From Struthio camelus (Eukaryota > Chordata > Aves > Struthioniformes > Struthionidae): DNA of 64,000 nucleotides. Below are positions 29,101 through 41,099 of this stretch, in pieces. The DNA is taken from the NCBI RefSeq assembly GCF_040807025.1, contig NC_090943.1, positions 120,665,900-120,729,899 on the forward strand, in the 5' to 3' direction. Within the stretch, counting starts at the first letter, position 1, and every line of letters begins with the position of its first letter. The translations under genes were made by a program, and so were the position numbers. Below the pieces are notes generated by a model. It was not told the DNA's origin, made no database searches, and saw nothing but the letters and a program-made list of their open reading frames with translations.

Positions 29101-29628
29101 TTAAGGGTATGACTTGGAAAGGTTCTGCCTACACTCTGTTTCTGCATGAAATAATTCACATGACTGCAAATCCCTACTGTAAATGAACTGGCCTGAGATA
29201 GAAAAGTAATATTGGTGCAGCACTTCTGTACTACGGCTTTGCAGCAGAGAAGCTACATGGCTGTGAAGACAATCGGGAAAGGCAAAGTTTAAGTTCCTAC
29301 AATGAACTATCACACCATAGTCCCATGATACACTGGCTTTGGCAGCTAAGCTGCTATAACCAGCTGCTGCCCCAGATGCTTGTTCCCACCTCTGGCCTGC
29401 AGTTTGTCACCTCCTCAGTTGTGCCAAAACAAATGTGTGTAGGACAGTGCTTAAATCACTGCATGAAGTGATGGAAGTTAAAAATAAACCTATTCTGGGG
29501 AGGAGGAGGGGGAGAGAGATTTTTAACCCTAACCATTTCAGCCCTCTTTCTTCCACAAGATGGTCCCACAAGAAATTTCATTAACACCATGGGGGGAAGG
29601 CAGTGGGTTGCTGCACTGGGGCTGGGAT

Positions 29629-29650
29629 GACTCCTCTGGTCAGAGGAGTC
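29629..29650. repeat. Perfect inverted repeat, 10-bp arms, 2-nt loop
   Basis: GACTCCTCTG, loop GT, CAGAGGAGTC. The stem can extend with GGG/CCC across a 2-nt bulge. It lies 107 bp before a second perfect hairpin. Confidence 0.85.
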
Positions 29651-29756
29651 CCTCCAGGCACGGAGAGAGATTTTCTAAAGCCAGTTTTGCACCAAATTCA
29701 ATATACTGTAGAATTACACCTCCAATATATAGAACTACGCCTTCCTCACAAGGGTC

Positions 29757-29780
29757 AAAGTTAGACTCCGGTCTAACTTT
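29757..29780. repeat. Perfect inverted repeat, 10-bp arms, 4-nt loop
   Basis: AAAGTTAGAC, loop TCCG, GTCTAACTTT. The arms are unrelated to those of the neighbouring hairpin at 29629-29650. Confidence 0.85.
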
Positions 29781-30639
29781 CTCGCTTTATAAATGAATGC
29801 TCGTTATAATCGTTCTGAATGAGTATTAGCCTCCTCCACATTTTGCTATGGCATGGCTAGATGTTACCCATTAAAATCTGTTCAAATACAAAACACACAG
29901 TAAACTGAGAATAAGAAGAAACATCACAACAGATACCAAAAAGGTTTTATTTAGTGAAGCTCATTACATGATCAACTAAGAAAATATTTACACATTCCTT
30001 AAATAACATAAAATGACTGAGGAAAAACATCTGAAAAGAGTTCAAAAGGTTGCGGTACAGATATGATTTGGCAATTTGAAAAATAATTCAGCAACTTGCT
30101 TTTGTTTTGGTCTTGGTTGTTTCTGTACTCTGATGAGCTTCCCTGTGAGAAAGCAAGTTACAGGCAGAGTCTTGGTTATGTGCTACAGCTCAGACGCCTT
30201 GACGATTCACTTCTGTTTGAATACAAAACACAGGCGCTTGCATACAGTGCTACTGTCAGATTGCACCCATGAGGCACTGTACTGGCAGAAATAGCAGTGA
30301 GGCATGTAAAGTGCATGCATGTAAAAGACATCTTTCAAACTGCTGTAAAGTTTCTGAGATAAATAATTAATTGATTTTTTTTTTGTTGAATTGTTTGTCG
30401 ATGTTTTTCAAAACACTTTTAGTGATATCGATTGAGTTTTAAAGCCCTTTTCAGGAAAAAAAAAAAAAAGGCAGTAGTTTAATTTCTGATACACAGAAAA
30501 ATTAAGAGGCATTCTGACTTTCAAATCAAGACATACTCCTTTGGGTCTCCTGGTCTGTCTCCTGGATCACACCAGCTCCTGGATGCTTGAGTATATATAG
30601 TCAGGATTTAAATTTAAATAGCCAGACTCTGAGAACGTT

Positions 30640-31200
30640 GAGTACATCCTTCAATTTTCTTCTAATAAACAGAGCCAAGGGCATAGTGAGTCAGTTTTGT
30701 AATTAGATGATATAATTGTCTCATGAACTCTGTACAAATTACCTCTTCTCCGTATTGTTTTTGCAGCGTATTGTTTTTGTTGAATAATATGGCACATATC
30801 CAGTTTATATTGCAGTCAATAAATTACCCGGGTTTATAGCTTGATGGGCCACAAATGAATAACTGGCATAACAAAAGTAATTAAGTCATTATCCTTTTTA
30901 ATACTGTCAGTACTGTTCATTTAGGCCATTAAGTTTATGTTTAATTATTAACACTTTTCCTTAAAAACATCTTTTTGCTTTTTTTTTTTTTTACCAAGAG
31001 GTAACTGCAGATGAAACACATTGCTCAGCCTTTAACAAGTTTGTGATTCTAAGGTGGACACTAGAGTGTGGTGATGTAAAGGAAATTGCATTTTATTACA
31101 TTTTAATTAAGTAGGTCAACCTGCGCAGCCCTTTCTCCAGAGAAACTCCCGCTGGAATCTGGTCCTTAATCATTGCACTTTATTTACTTCTTGAGCTTTA
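30640..31200. promoter_or_regulatory. Candidate conserved non-coding element, homeodomain-motif rich
   Basis: About 560 bp dense in TAATTA/AATTAA/ATTAAG and FOX/HOX-like motifs (gtaattagatg, aagtaattaagtcatt, gtttaattattaac, ttttaattaagtag) with little simple repeat except a T run near 30980. Composition resembles vertebrate developmental enhancers. Conservation is not tested. Confidence 0.3.
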
Positions 31201-34200
31201 CACAGCAGGATTCTGCTTTCCAAATAGAGGACTGATAAAATAATTTAAGCCATTTAACAGTACAATTTTGACATTCAGGCTGACAGATACTGGGAACCAT
31301 GGTAATGCTGAATACCCTGAAGGATACATATTGCTATTCCTTTCAGAAAAGAGCAGTACTCCAGTAGACTGGGGTCTGCCTTTAGGCAAAATGTTGGCGT
31401 CAAGACAGTCGATGAGCCAGGCCCAGCCCCCGAAACCCCATGAGGGTGGTTGGCGGGCGCTTCGTGCCCGCCTTGGGGCACTGGTTTGGGGCGGCAGCTC
31501 TTCCTGCAGAGAGCAGAAAGCATGTGGGGCCGGGGTGCAAACATCCCTCCCTGGGGAGGGGCATGTTTCGTTTCTGTTTAAACCAGGGTGCACTCGGGCC
31601 TCGCCGGCAGCGCCGGTACGGCACCTCCTTCTCCCCTTCACTGCTGCCTGAGCACGGGCGAAGCTCACTTCTTGCTGCAGCTCTGGCCCGACTTACCGGC
31701 TCCGAGTCTGTATTTTTTTTTCTGTTCTCTTAAAGACAGTAAAAGAGCCCTGAATAAGACTGTCCCTATCAGCCGCCCCTTCCAGTCCACTAGCATTTCT
31801 CTCTAATTCTACCCTTAATCATAACAAAAAGAAGAGCGTAGCCTGCTTTCTCTGTGATAACACCAGCTCTGTCCAAATAGCCCAGAACACTTGAAGGATT
31901 CAGCCTAAATGCTCTCATTCAATGTTCAGCTAAGCTCTTCTCGGGCCCATCCTGCTCATTTTGTCCAGGTATGTAACCCTGTTACATCCAGTGGGCCTAC
32001 TTTGCCAGCTCAGATTTACGTATTTGTTTTCTGATTCTCTCTGTAGACTCATCCTAGTCAACTCTATGTCCCACAAATTCAAATGGTTAGCTACAATTAA
32101 CATATTTTTGCCCAGAATATTTTTTAACTGTCTAGTAATTACCGGTCACAACTATTCACTTCTCCTCTATGCACTTATTAAAGGAAACACTTGTGGAAGA
32201 CGTGTCACCTTCTGGACCTTAGAAGCACACCCCAGACCAAGCAGGCACAAGCAAAATACGTTTTTCCATTTCTTGCGAGGCAAAACGAACTTCATTTGCT
32301 TGAGAAACTCCCTCTAAAGAAGATATCATTCAACAAATCTGCTGACGCTATCAAAAGCAAAACTGAGAAGATCTGAAAACTCAGCACAGGCAGCAGACTG
32401 GGTCTGCAGGATGGAGCGTCGCTATTCTTGCAGGTAGGAAGAACTAGAACTAGCGTTGCAATTGAAATTCTATTTTTAAGCTGAATTATATCCCCCTGAA
32501 ATTGCAAGAGTGAATTATCATGGACAGCCCTCATGTAGGCCCCTACCCTTTTCAGTAACAAAGTTAAAAATGTTAAACTCCAAGCACAGACTTCTGACTC
32601 TTGAGCTAGCAGAGAAGCTGGAGACGGCAGCGGGCTGTTGCATTCTCCGTGCCCTAGTCACTAGCGGGAGAGCGGCAGGTTTTGCCGTGGTTTCTGGCAG
32701 CTGAGCAGGGCTGAGGAGCAGAGATCTTGGGTATTAGTCCAGGCTCCGAAGGGAAGAGAGGCCGGATGTTACAGACATTTCCTCCTACTCCACAGGTAAC
32801 CCTGTTAGCCAAATTGAAAAAACAGAGGAAGATTCAAAGCACCTTTTTGGTTCTTTGCTTCAAAGTTGATCGTTTTATTTGGAGAGTTAAATAATTCCAA
32901 AAGAAAGTGAAAGACTTTATTTTGGATAAAAAGGAAATGTTTTGACTGACTCAAGAGTTTTTGGAGGGAAGCAGTTTAGCCTTGTGCAGAAATTGAAACA
33001 TTTTCACTTATATATTGTTACTTAAAGCTGTGGTCGTTACAGATGGGCTGGGGCCCCGCCGGGAGTGGCACTGCACTGGATATCATGCTAAGGGCATTTG
33101 CGGGGAAAGCTGACACCTTCCCTCAGCTGTGCTCCTTGAAGCCATCAAAACTGCATGCCCGCAAAAGCCCACTTCACACACTTTCTTACGTCCTTCTTGC
33201 ACTAGCTGATGAATATGAGAGAGAATCCAAATGTTGGCTGCCACCTCGCTTCCTTGTGTCCGTCTCCAGGCTCCCGCCAGGGGCTGCAAGCACTTCAAGC
33301 CCCAGAAAGAGGTGCTTAACCACGGAAGCTGCCTGCAGCCGGCACTGGAAATATGAGGGGCTTCATGTTTGGGCTTCACGTCAGCTGGAGGACACCGTGT
33401 GCACAGGGACTGAATCGCAGCTGGGACGTCAGGTCCCAGAGGAATGTCCGTGGCTGAGCTAAGACCGTTGTGTTTTCGTTTCCCAACCTGCCCGGGGCTT
33501 CAATAGACCATCTCTGCTAGGTTTAGCTGTGATGCCATGCCATTTTATTGCCTCAACTGTTCTTTTCACCTTTCCGCTAGGGATACTGGCCCCCCACAAC
33601 TAGTGGCAATAGCGCTGTGAAGGGATGCCAACAAATCTGACAGAGCCTGACGTGAAGCACAGGGAGCTTCTACCTTATGCTTATTACTGTTAAACTCATT
33701 ACAGGAACTATATTAGTTGCTGAGTTAGCACTGGATGGGTTTGTGTGGTACCAATAGCTGCCTAGATGCAGCAACAGAACAGTGTTAGGTGTCTGAGTGT
33801 TTCTGCGACAGGACCTGCTTAAAGCAGGTTAAGCTGCAATTGCAACTGCCAAGGCAGTGAAGCAATCCCTATTGCTAAACCCAGAACGGCCTCATTAGCA
33901 GGGTTTATTGCTTCGATAGGTATTTCCATGGAGGTTTCTGGGGCTGACCCTTCATACTGAAGTCACCGTGAATGGGGACTCTTTCCAGCTGAATAAGTTG
34001 ACTTAGAGCATTTGAGGATCTAGGTAAATGAGCAAAGATACAGAACCAGGGCTTCTTTGTAAGCAATAAATCAGATGCACTACAATCAGCACATAATTTC
34101 ATTGTCAGAAGAGCTAACCTACAGCACTGTCATAACAATTAAAAGTGCATTGGCGCAAGGCTGAAATAAAGCAAGTCCTACCTACAAACCTGTAGTGAAT

Positions 34201-35099
34201 CTTTTCTGTAGTACTTCACAGCTGAATATTGGAGTTGAATGTGGCTGAATTGATGCTTGATTGACCTCAGAAAATACAAAATGCTCCAGATACCATCCTG
34301 GTTACTAATCATAAAAGCATTTGTTAGCAGCAAATCTTGGAGGTTATCTTGGCATAGAATTAGTTGGTTCAGAGCATATTTGTTGTTCAGAGTATCGAAA
34401 ATGCCTAAATCCATTTTTTTTCCTTGAAAATAGACAAATTGTACCTTATGTCAGCCTTCACACTGATTTACTCTGAGGATTGATTATTTAAGAAAAAGGC
34501 TCCCTAACTGTTGATATTATGAATACTGAAAATAATCAGTGAAATTAGGGTTATTTCCGTCTACTATGCTATGTGTTAGATCCTTGAATTCTTAGGCAGG
34601 TATTATGCCCACCAAGGACGATGAATGCAAAAAATGACAAAAGAGTGAAAAAAAGTCTTATATATACCAGACTACACTCCCTTTTGCTCATATTCATCTA
34701 ATTCGTATTAAACTAGAGTATTTTGGCTCCTTAACATTCAGTCATCTGTGAGGTTTTTTAATACATCAGTAACAGCAGTGGAACAATACACAGCATAGCC
34801 AGCTAGTTACAGGCATCTGTTTCAGTAACAGACTTTCCAAGTGTTGCTTCTATTATTTGAAAATATTGATGCTATTTATTAGCTAATTAGATGTTCCACA
34901 TGACCAGCAATAACAGCAGTACAAAACAAGGCTTTCCTAAAGTCGTCGAAAAGTGCAAATGATTCGCGCAGCCCCTTTGGTCCTGGAGGCTCAAGTGAAA
35001 TGGATATACCCTGCCAGTGTATTATTGCATGACCGAAATGGAAACTGCTGCATTCACAGGGTGAACGTACATATTTGTACGCTTAATTGCAAATACGGG

Positions 35100-35480
35100 G
35101 CTACGTCCACCGGTGTCCATTGACACCGGGGGGGGGGGGGGGGGAAGGCGAGAGAAAGAAAGGAAGAGAGGCGTTGCCTTTCTTCTGCGTGAGGGGGTGA
35201 GGTAGCCGTCACCTCCCAGCCGTCTCGGGAGCTGTGCGGTGCCTGGCCGAGACCTGCCCCCGCGGCTCTGCCCGCGCCCTCCGCCCAGCAGCCGCGCCGG
35301 GGCCGGGGGCGGCTGCACCCGCCGCCCCGGAGGCGCCGCAAATTTTTTAAAACTTTTTTTTTTTTTTTAAGTGCAGCTCGGAAGGGAGGCTGCCGCTTTT
35401 CGCCGTCCCGGGGGTGCCCCCGCCCTGTGCCGGGGTTTGGTGCGGGGGCGGCGAGGGGGCATTTTGTCCGTCACCTGGTC
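35100..35480. promoter_or_regulatory. Isolated CpG island about 6 kb upstream of GATA6
   Basis: A CpG-dense stretch bordered by AT-rich DNA on both sides. It starts with a perfect 8-bp hairpin (35110-35129, CCGGTGTC/GACACCGG with loop CATT) running into a 17-base G run (35128-35144). It could be a promoter for a non-coding RNA or a distal CpG island; no gene was recognised. Confidence 0.4.
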
Positions 35481-36499
35481 GGAAACCTCCTGCGGATGCG
35501 CTCAGTCTGTGTGCTGCCTGCATGTGAATATGGTGGCCGCGTCACCTCACGGATGAGCGCTTAGAGACGGTTTTCTGAAATTTTAGGGTAGCTTCCCCAC
35601 CCCCGTCTGCTTGCGCATACCTTGGTCCTGAAGCAAGAGAGCTCTGCCTACTCTTTCTAGCAAAGAGGAGCAAGACTATTAATAGGCTACCTAATTACTC
35701 TGGGGTGTTAATTCTGAAGTCTCTAATTCTGTGATGTGGTTGTTTTGATTTGTTTTTCCAGCCCAATGTGACTTTCATTTACAAAACTGGTCAAACTCGC
35801 TCTAGCAGATAGTCTAAATTTTAAAATGAACTTTCATTCCAAACAGGAACAAACCGTCCAAATTCTGACATTTCTCATGAAATGGCAATTGAAAAAAAAA
35901 ATGTTTTGGATCAACGGAAGCATTTTGCATTTTTTGTTTTTGTCTGGAGCTTGATCTTCGACTGTTCGGTGAAGCCAGGTAAATTATAATAAAAATTGTT
36001 TCAAAACGGATGTCAGGTGTTAGTTACAAGGTCAACAGAGAAGGTGCGACGTGATCACAGCGCTTTGCTCTGATAGTGTTCAAAATGAAAATGTAGAGAA
36101 ACAGACCTATTCCCGCACAATGCTTCCACGTGGATGAATTAATATTATCCTACGAGAGACATTTCGCTGGAACGCTCTGACCGCTCCTGAGGATTTGCTG
36201 GATTTTCTAGCAGAGAAAGGAGAATGCAGTGATCAGCGGCAGATTGGTCAGACAGATTTCCAAGCACGAAACGATATTTTCTGAATGACGTGCAGTAGTG
36301 CCAACAGACGGCCCAGGATATGCTTATTAAAAGGGGCTTTTGCCTTTTTTTTTCCCTAAGTAGAAAAGAAATAAGTCTCTGCAACCATTGTTGTAGGGTT
36401 GGAGGCGGAGGCAAGATAACTAAGTGCAGATCGGATGTGACATTACCTAATTTCACCTAATAACGGAGAGAGGGGGGAGGTGAGGAGAAGAAGCTTTTA
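35481..36499. other. AT-rich upstream segment between CpG islands
   Basis: No gene. It contains TAATTA-type motifs around 35690-35760 (ctaattactc, gttaattctg), and the sequence at 35870-36010 is AT-rich with A/T runs. Confidence 0.6.
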
Positions 36500-38057
36500 C
36501 AGAAAGCGGTGAGGTGGGGGGAAACCACAGCTCCCCTGTGCTCTGCGCAACTGCAACACCAGCTCGCTCCCGCCATGAGTTTTCGCAGTGAGAAGCCTGG
36601 GAAATTTTCGCCTGGACTTTGTGAGTCCGACGGAGGAGCCGGGAGCCCGAAAGCCTCCCCCGGCACCCGCACGGCAGCGGCGGGGGCTCACCGCCTGGCC
36701 TCAGCCTGAAATTAAAAATTTTAATAACCGTCATCGCCAAGAATACGTGGCACCAAGCCCCTCCGCTGCAGAGCGAGGGCACGGAGATATCTAGGCACCT
36801 CGATACAACAAGGATCAGAAACAGGCCGTTTTAGTAACCGCCCTTAAAATTAAAAAAAAAAGGGGGGGAGGGAAGAAACGCAGCACAGCCAAACCCATCT
36901 CCTCATTTTAAAAGCCTCTGGACTGTGTCGGAAAGAGAAATGAAGTGCATAGGTGCGAGTTGGGGCGGAGAGCAGCAAAATCCTTGCAGTGTTTTTTGCA
37001 GTGATTTTTTCGGGTGCTGCGTTTGTGCCGGCTCCCGCTCGGGTTTGCCGCCCCGGGAGCCGCAGGGCACGCCGTGTCCCCGTGCGCCCTGCGCCGCCGC
37101 GGAGGCGGGGGATGCGCGGCGAGGGGCAGCGCCAGCTCCCGGAGTCCGGTTACGCAGGAACAGGAGCCTCTCTTCTATGTATGTTGTTGATTTTAATACT
37201 TCTTTTTTTTTTTAACCCTGAAATTATTAACCAGGCGGACCTCAGAGACTGGAAGGTAAATAAAAAGAAGCTGCCGATCATTATTAAAAAAATAAATAAA
37301 TAAAATGACTCCCAGCCACCTATTGCATAAAAGTCCGTGCGGGCTCTCCGCAGGTTGTTTGGACGCGCGGGGTTGAAAGCCACGGTGGAAATCACCCAAA
37401 AACCCAGCGGCAGCAGGTCAGCGGTGCCGGGGAGGCCGCCGACTACAGGGGGGGTGACAACCTCCTGCCACCGCTCCCGGGCTGCGCTGCCGCCGGGGGT
37501 GGGGGGAGGCTGAACCGGGCGCGGAGAGCGCCCGGAGCCGGGGCAGGGTGTCCTGCCCGGCTGGGGGCACCCGGGGGGCCGTGCCACCCCCAGGGCCTCC
37601 GGTCTGCGGCCGTCAAGAGCGGCTGGAGCTAAAGGCCGGCCTCTGAGCGCCCAGCGGCCCTTCGCTAGAGGTTTTTGGGAAGGACAACACAGCCCTCCTC
37701 GTCCTTGCGGCTCCCTGGGACACGCCTGATCGCTTGCAGAGGCCCCCCCCCCCCCCGCCCCCAGCGCACTTCTTGCTCTGCTGTGGACAAAATCCTGCAG
37801 CTTTTGGGGCCGAGCTGCACGAAGTGCCTCTCGGAGGCTTTCCCTGCTCCCGGCTATCCCGCCAGGCCCGAGGGGATGGTGAGGGGCGACAGGCAAGGGC
37901 ACGTCCCGTGCCCGTCCGTCCCCGCTCCCTCCCCCCGCCCCGGGCTGCCCCGCGGAGCCGCGCTGGGCGCCGCGCAGCGAGCAGCGCCGGGGAGCAGGGG
38001 GGGGCGACGGGCGGCCCAGCCATTTCTCCCGCGTGGCTGGACACGCCGTGAATGGCG

Positions 38058-38232
38058 CTGATGCCCCGATCGATAAATCCGCTTCAATGTCACAGCCGCT
38101 GGGGAATGGAAACACTCCGTATCATGGGGTGGCCTTGATAAAAGTATATTTTAAGGAGTCCGGATAAGGGAGCGAGAGAAGAGAGGGGGAGAATTGCCCA
38201 GCACGTCGCCTGTAATAACCGCTACGCTTATC
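38058..38232. promoter_or_regulatory. GATA-motif cluster about 3 kb upstream of GATA6
   Basis: Within about 175 bp lie cGATAAa (near 38071), tTGATAAAA (near 38134), GGATAAGG (near 38162) and CTTATCAG (near 38227), plus a TEAD-like GGAATGG (near 38103). Composition is balanced while the flanks are extremely GC-rich, a common appearance of an enhancer inside a CpG domain. Motif-based inference. Confidence 0.4.
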
Positions 38233-38895
38233 AGCCTGGCCTAAACTCTCCAGCAGTTTCTAAAGTACATTAAGTTACATAAACACGGCTCGGAAAAGAA
38301 TACACGCCATCCTGCGATAGCCACCAAAGTGACCCCGCGCACCGCGCTGCCCCGGAGCCGCCTCCGCCGCGGCCGCCGCGCCCGGGCGCTGCCCGGGCCC
38401 GGGGGCGGCAGCGATGGGGCCAGGCCGGAGCCTTCCCCCCGCCCCAATTCACTCCCGGTAAAAACCAGCAGGCTTGCACAGACCGAGGGGGAAGGAGCAA
38501 CCGCACTGCGCCCGCACACGGGTTTCCTCCGAAACTCCTTTCGGGTGTTAGAAGCGCCTAACGCGGAAATTCGCCTTAATGGGACGCAAACCCTTTTTTC
38601 AGGGTTTGTAACCCCTCTCCTCCTCTGTTTGGCCGCAACCAGCAGGAGCAATGGTTACTTCGCGGATCAGCTGGGTAGGAAGCGAGAGCTAACCACTACC
38701 TTCCCAGCGGTGCCTCCCAGCAGCCGCAGCAGCATCCCCCTGCCTGGCTATTCGCCTTAAAAACGCCAGGGCGCTCGCCACCCAGCTGTGCACCCAGGCG
38801 TTCACCCCAGCCCGGGGCAGGAGACACGCGAGAGGATCCCGGGAGCACCACATCCCCCCTCGTCCGCAAGCGCTCGTTTTGCCCCTGAGTGAGCG

Positions 38896-38935
38896 TTACG
38901 TCAGAAGAGTGTGTTTTGGGAAGGGAGTGACGTCA
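38896..38935. promoter_or_regulatory. Paired CRE-type sites 2.3 kb upstream of the GATA6 promoter
   Basis: TTACGTCA at 38896-38903 and the perfect palindromic CRE TGACGTCA at 38928-38935 are 32 bp apart, about three helical turns, in a CpG-rich region. CREB/ATF binding is a well-supported inference for the full palindrome. A target other than GATA6, for example a divergent non-coding transcript, is possible. Confidence 0.45.
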
Positions 38936-40319
38936 TCGAAGGCAGCCGTTGAAGGCTACACGCATTGAGCGGTGCGGGAGCAAACCTGAACCGAAAAGGA
39001 GCGAGGCTAGAGAGGAAAAGGTCGATTCGAAATGGTTTTCCACGCTGATCCTAATTCAAGCAAGGTTTTCTTATCGGGTCTATTGGAGGAAATAAAACGA
39101 AACTTGTAGCCTGGTTATAAAGTAAACACGCTAATCAGCGGTGGAAAAAAAAAAAAAAAGCAAAACGAGGCGCCTGGAGTGTAAACCACAGGTCACTTTG
39201 GAGCCACGGGAGGGAGGCGTCTGCCAGGCCAGGGTGCCTAACCTTCCTCCCAGCCATCCTCACCTCTCAGGCTCACGCACACCTTCTCCTCGCGGCGCTG
39301 GAGAGATGCCGCTGCCGCCGCGGAGGGCGCGCAGCGCCGGCGCTGCCGGCCCGGGCAAGGGCTCTCCGGCGGGCTGGGGCGACCTTGGGCCACACGAACA
39401 CCAAATCCCCCGCCCCGAGCGAGCAAAGTCTGCCCCGGCACGTCTGCCGCTGGAAACCGCCGCATCGCTCGCCTTATATCCATCTGAATCTCCCCTGCCC
39501 TACGCCCAAAACACTCTCTGGTTTAGCTCTGGTGAGGGTCATCTGAAAGACTTAAACGAAATACGGAGTTTAGAGCCGATACTTCGACGCATTTCAACAG
39601 AGGCATTTCTTGTTATAGCAACCAAGCAGGAAAGAAGCGGTGTTTGCGAAATATCACTACACCGTGGCTTCCCCTGCTCCTGTCGCGCTTTTGCAGATAC
39701 AATCTCGGAAAAAAAATGTTTAAGTTACAAATTTGAATCGGAAGACACTCAGTGCGTTTCAAGACAACGAACGAATCACTGCTCACGCCTACTGCTTGCA
39801 AACGCTTCTCTTCTATTTCATATTAACACCACTAACGTATATCTAAAATAAAAAAAGAAAAATCATTTCAATCTGACAGAGTGACAGAAAGAACAATGTT
39901 ATTTAAACAGTACTGAGAAGAGAGACGTATCGCCTTTAATCATACAGTTCAAAAGAGAAACGGTTCCTTGCGTATCTGGTTATTTTCCGATCAACACCCT
40001 ACCGCGCTATACCACAAAATTAGCCAGCACGATTAAAACGCAGAATAGGTTCACCCGCACAGGCAGAGCGGACGCTTACAGCCAGCAGTTTACAGTATCC
40101 CCAGTAATGCAAGTGCTTCTCTTCCCGTTCACCTTGCCTTGAAAGACGGAGGGAAAAGCCGCTCGGAGCCCGAGAGCAGCCCGGCGCCCCGGCTGCTGGG
40201 CAGCGGTGTCTGCCGGGGGCGCATCGCGATCGCGGCCGGCTGCGGGGAGCCCGGCTCTGCTCTAGCGCAGCCCGCGCCGCAGAGGACTCTTTCTGTACAA
40301 ACTGATGATGACAGATATC

Positions 40320-40409
40320 CAGCTGATAACCTCTGGTGAACGAAGTTATTTTAATTTCCAGTCACTTTCCTGCTAAGTACCATATCAGTTTGTACACAGC
40401 TGAGATAAG
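40320..40409. promoter_or_regulatory. Two E-box/GATA composites about 0.9 kb upstream of the promoter
   Basis: CAGCTG (40320-40325) overlaps GATAA (40325-40329), and a second CAGCTG (40397-40402) directly abuts AGATAAG (40403-40409). The 90-bp segment is AT-rich amid CpG-rich DNA. Juxtaposed E-box and GATA motifs suggest cooperative bHLH-GATA binding; unverified. Confidence 0.45.
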
Positions 40410-41099
40410 AGGACGGGGAGGGGGGTGTTTGGGGAGGGGGGAAAGTGGGAAGAAAAAGAGAAGAATGAGAAAGAAACGGAGGAAAAATGCCTACCCGCCT
40501 GCTGCTAGGCTGCATCCTAGAGCTTGCTTTGGCTTCACCTGATGATTGGGGCAACTCAAGGAGGAGCCACGTCCCCCCCCCCCCCTCCACCCTAGATAGC
40601 TCTGATTTAACGAGCAAAAATAAGGAGACTTTGCCGGGGGAGGAGGCCATTCACCTGATTTTTTAAGGCGAAAGCGAGGCCCGAGAGAGGCCGCCGCGCT
40701 GCGAGGCCGGGAGGTACGGGCGGCGGGGCAGCACCCGCGGCGGCGGGCGGGCGCGACAAATATGCAAGAAGGTGAATATTCCCCGTAAAGAAACTATTCT
40801 CCTGCGAGACGGCGCGGGGCGGGGGGGGGGGGGGAAATTGGGCATTATTCCTGGGAGGGGGGAGGAAAAAAAGAGAAACACGGGCATCTCGAAGGGCGAG
40901 ACCGCCTCCACACTTCCTTCTGCCCCCGAAAAGTGGGTCTGGTGGCCGCCTGTCCCCGGTGTCCTGTGGTGTGTGTCCCCCACCCCCCCCCCCGCTCCGG
41001 TGCGCACCCCCGCGGCGCGGCGGCCGCTGCGCGCTGAGCGCGGCGCCCGCGCCCGCCCCCGCCGCGGCCGCGCTGCGGCCGGCTCGCCGCCGGGACTGG

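Larger units (their letters stand above)
23221..35099. other. Intergenic, no gene recognised
   Basis: AT-rich. It includes a notable AT-rich homeodomain-motif block at 30640-31200, a small GC-richer patch at 31390-31700, two perfect hairpins near 29.7 kb, and simple repeats. No coding gene supported. Confidence 0.7.

Noticed and set aside
31198..31668. Overlapping ORFs on both strands near 31.4 kb
   Set aside because: A small GC-rich patch depletes stops in several frames at once; no domain in any of them.
37150..38115. 321-residue ORF on the minus strand upstream of GATA6
   Set aside because: Stop-poor because of extreme GC content. Pro/Ala/Arg/Gly-rich low-complexity protein with no domain; overlaps equally long ORFs in other frames.
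39141..39851. 236-residue ORF on the plus strand
   Set aside because: Starts in an A-run, has no family signature, composition changes halfway, and no splice or promoter context ties it to a gene.
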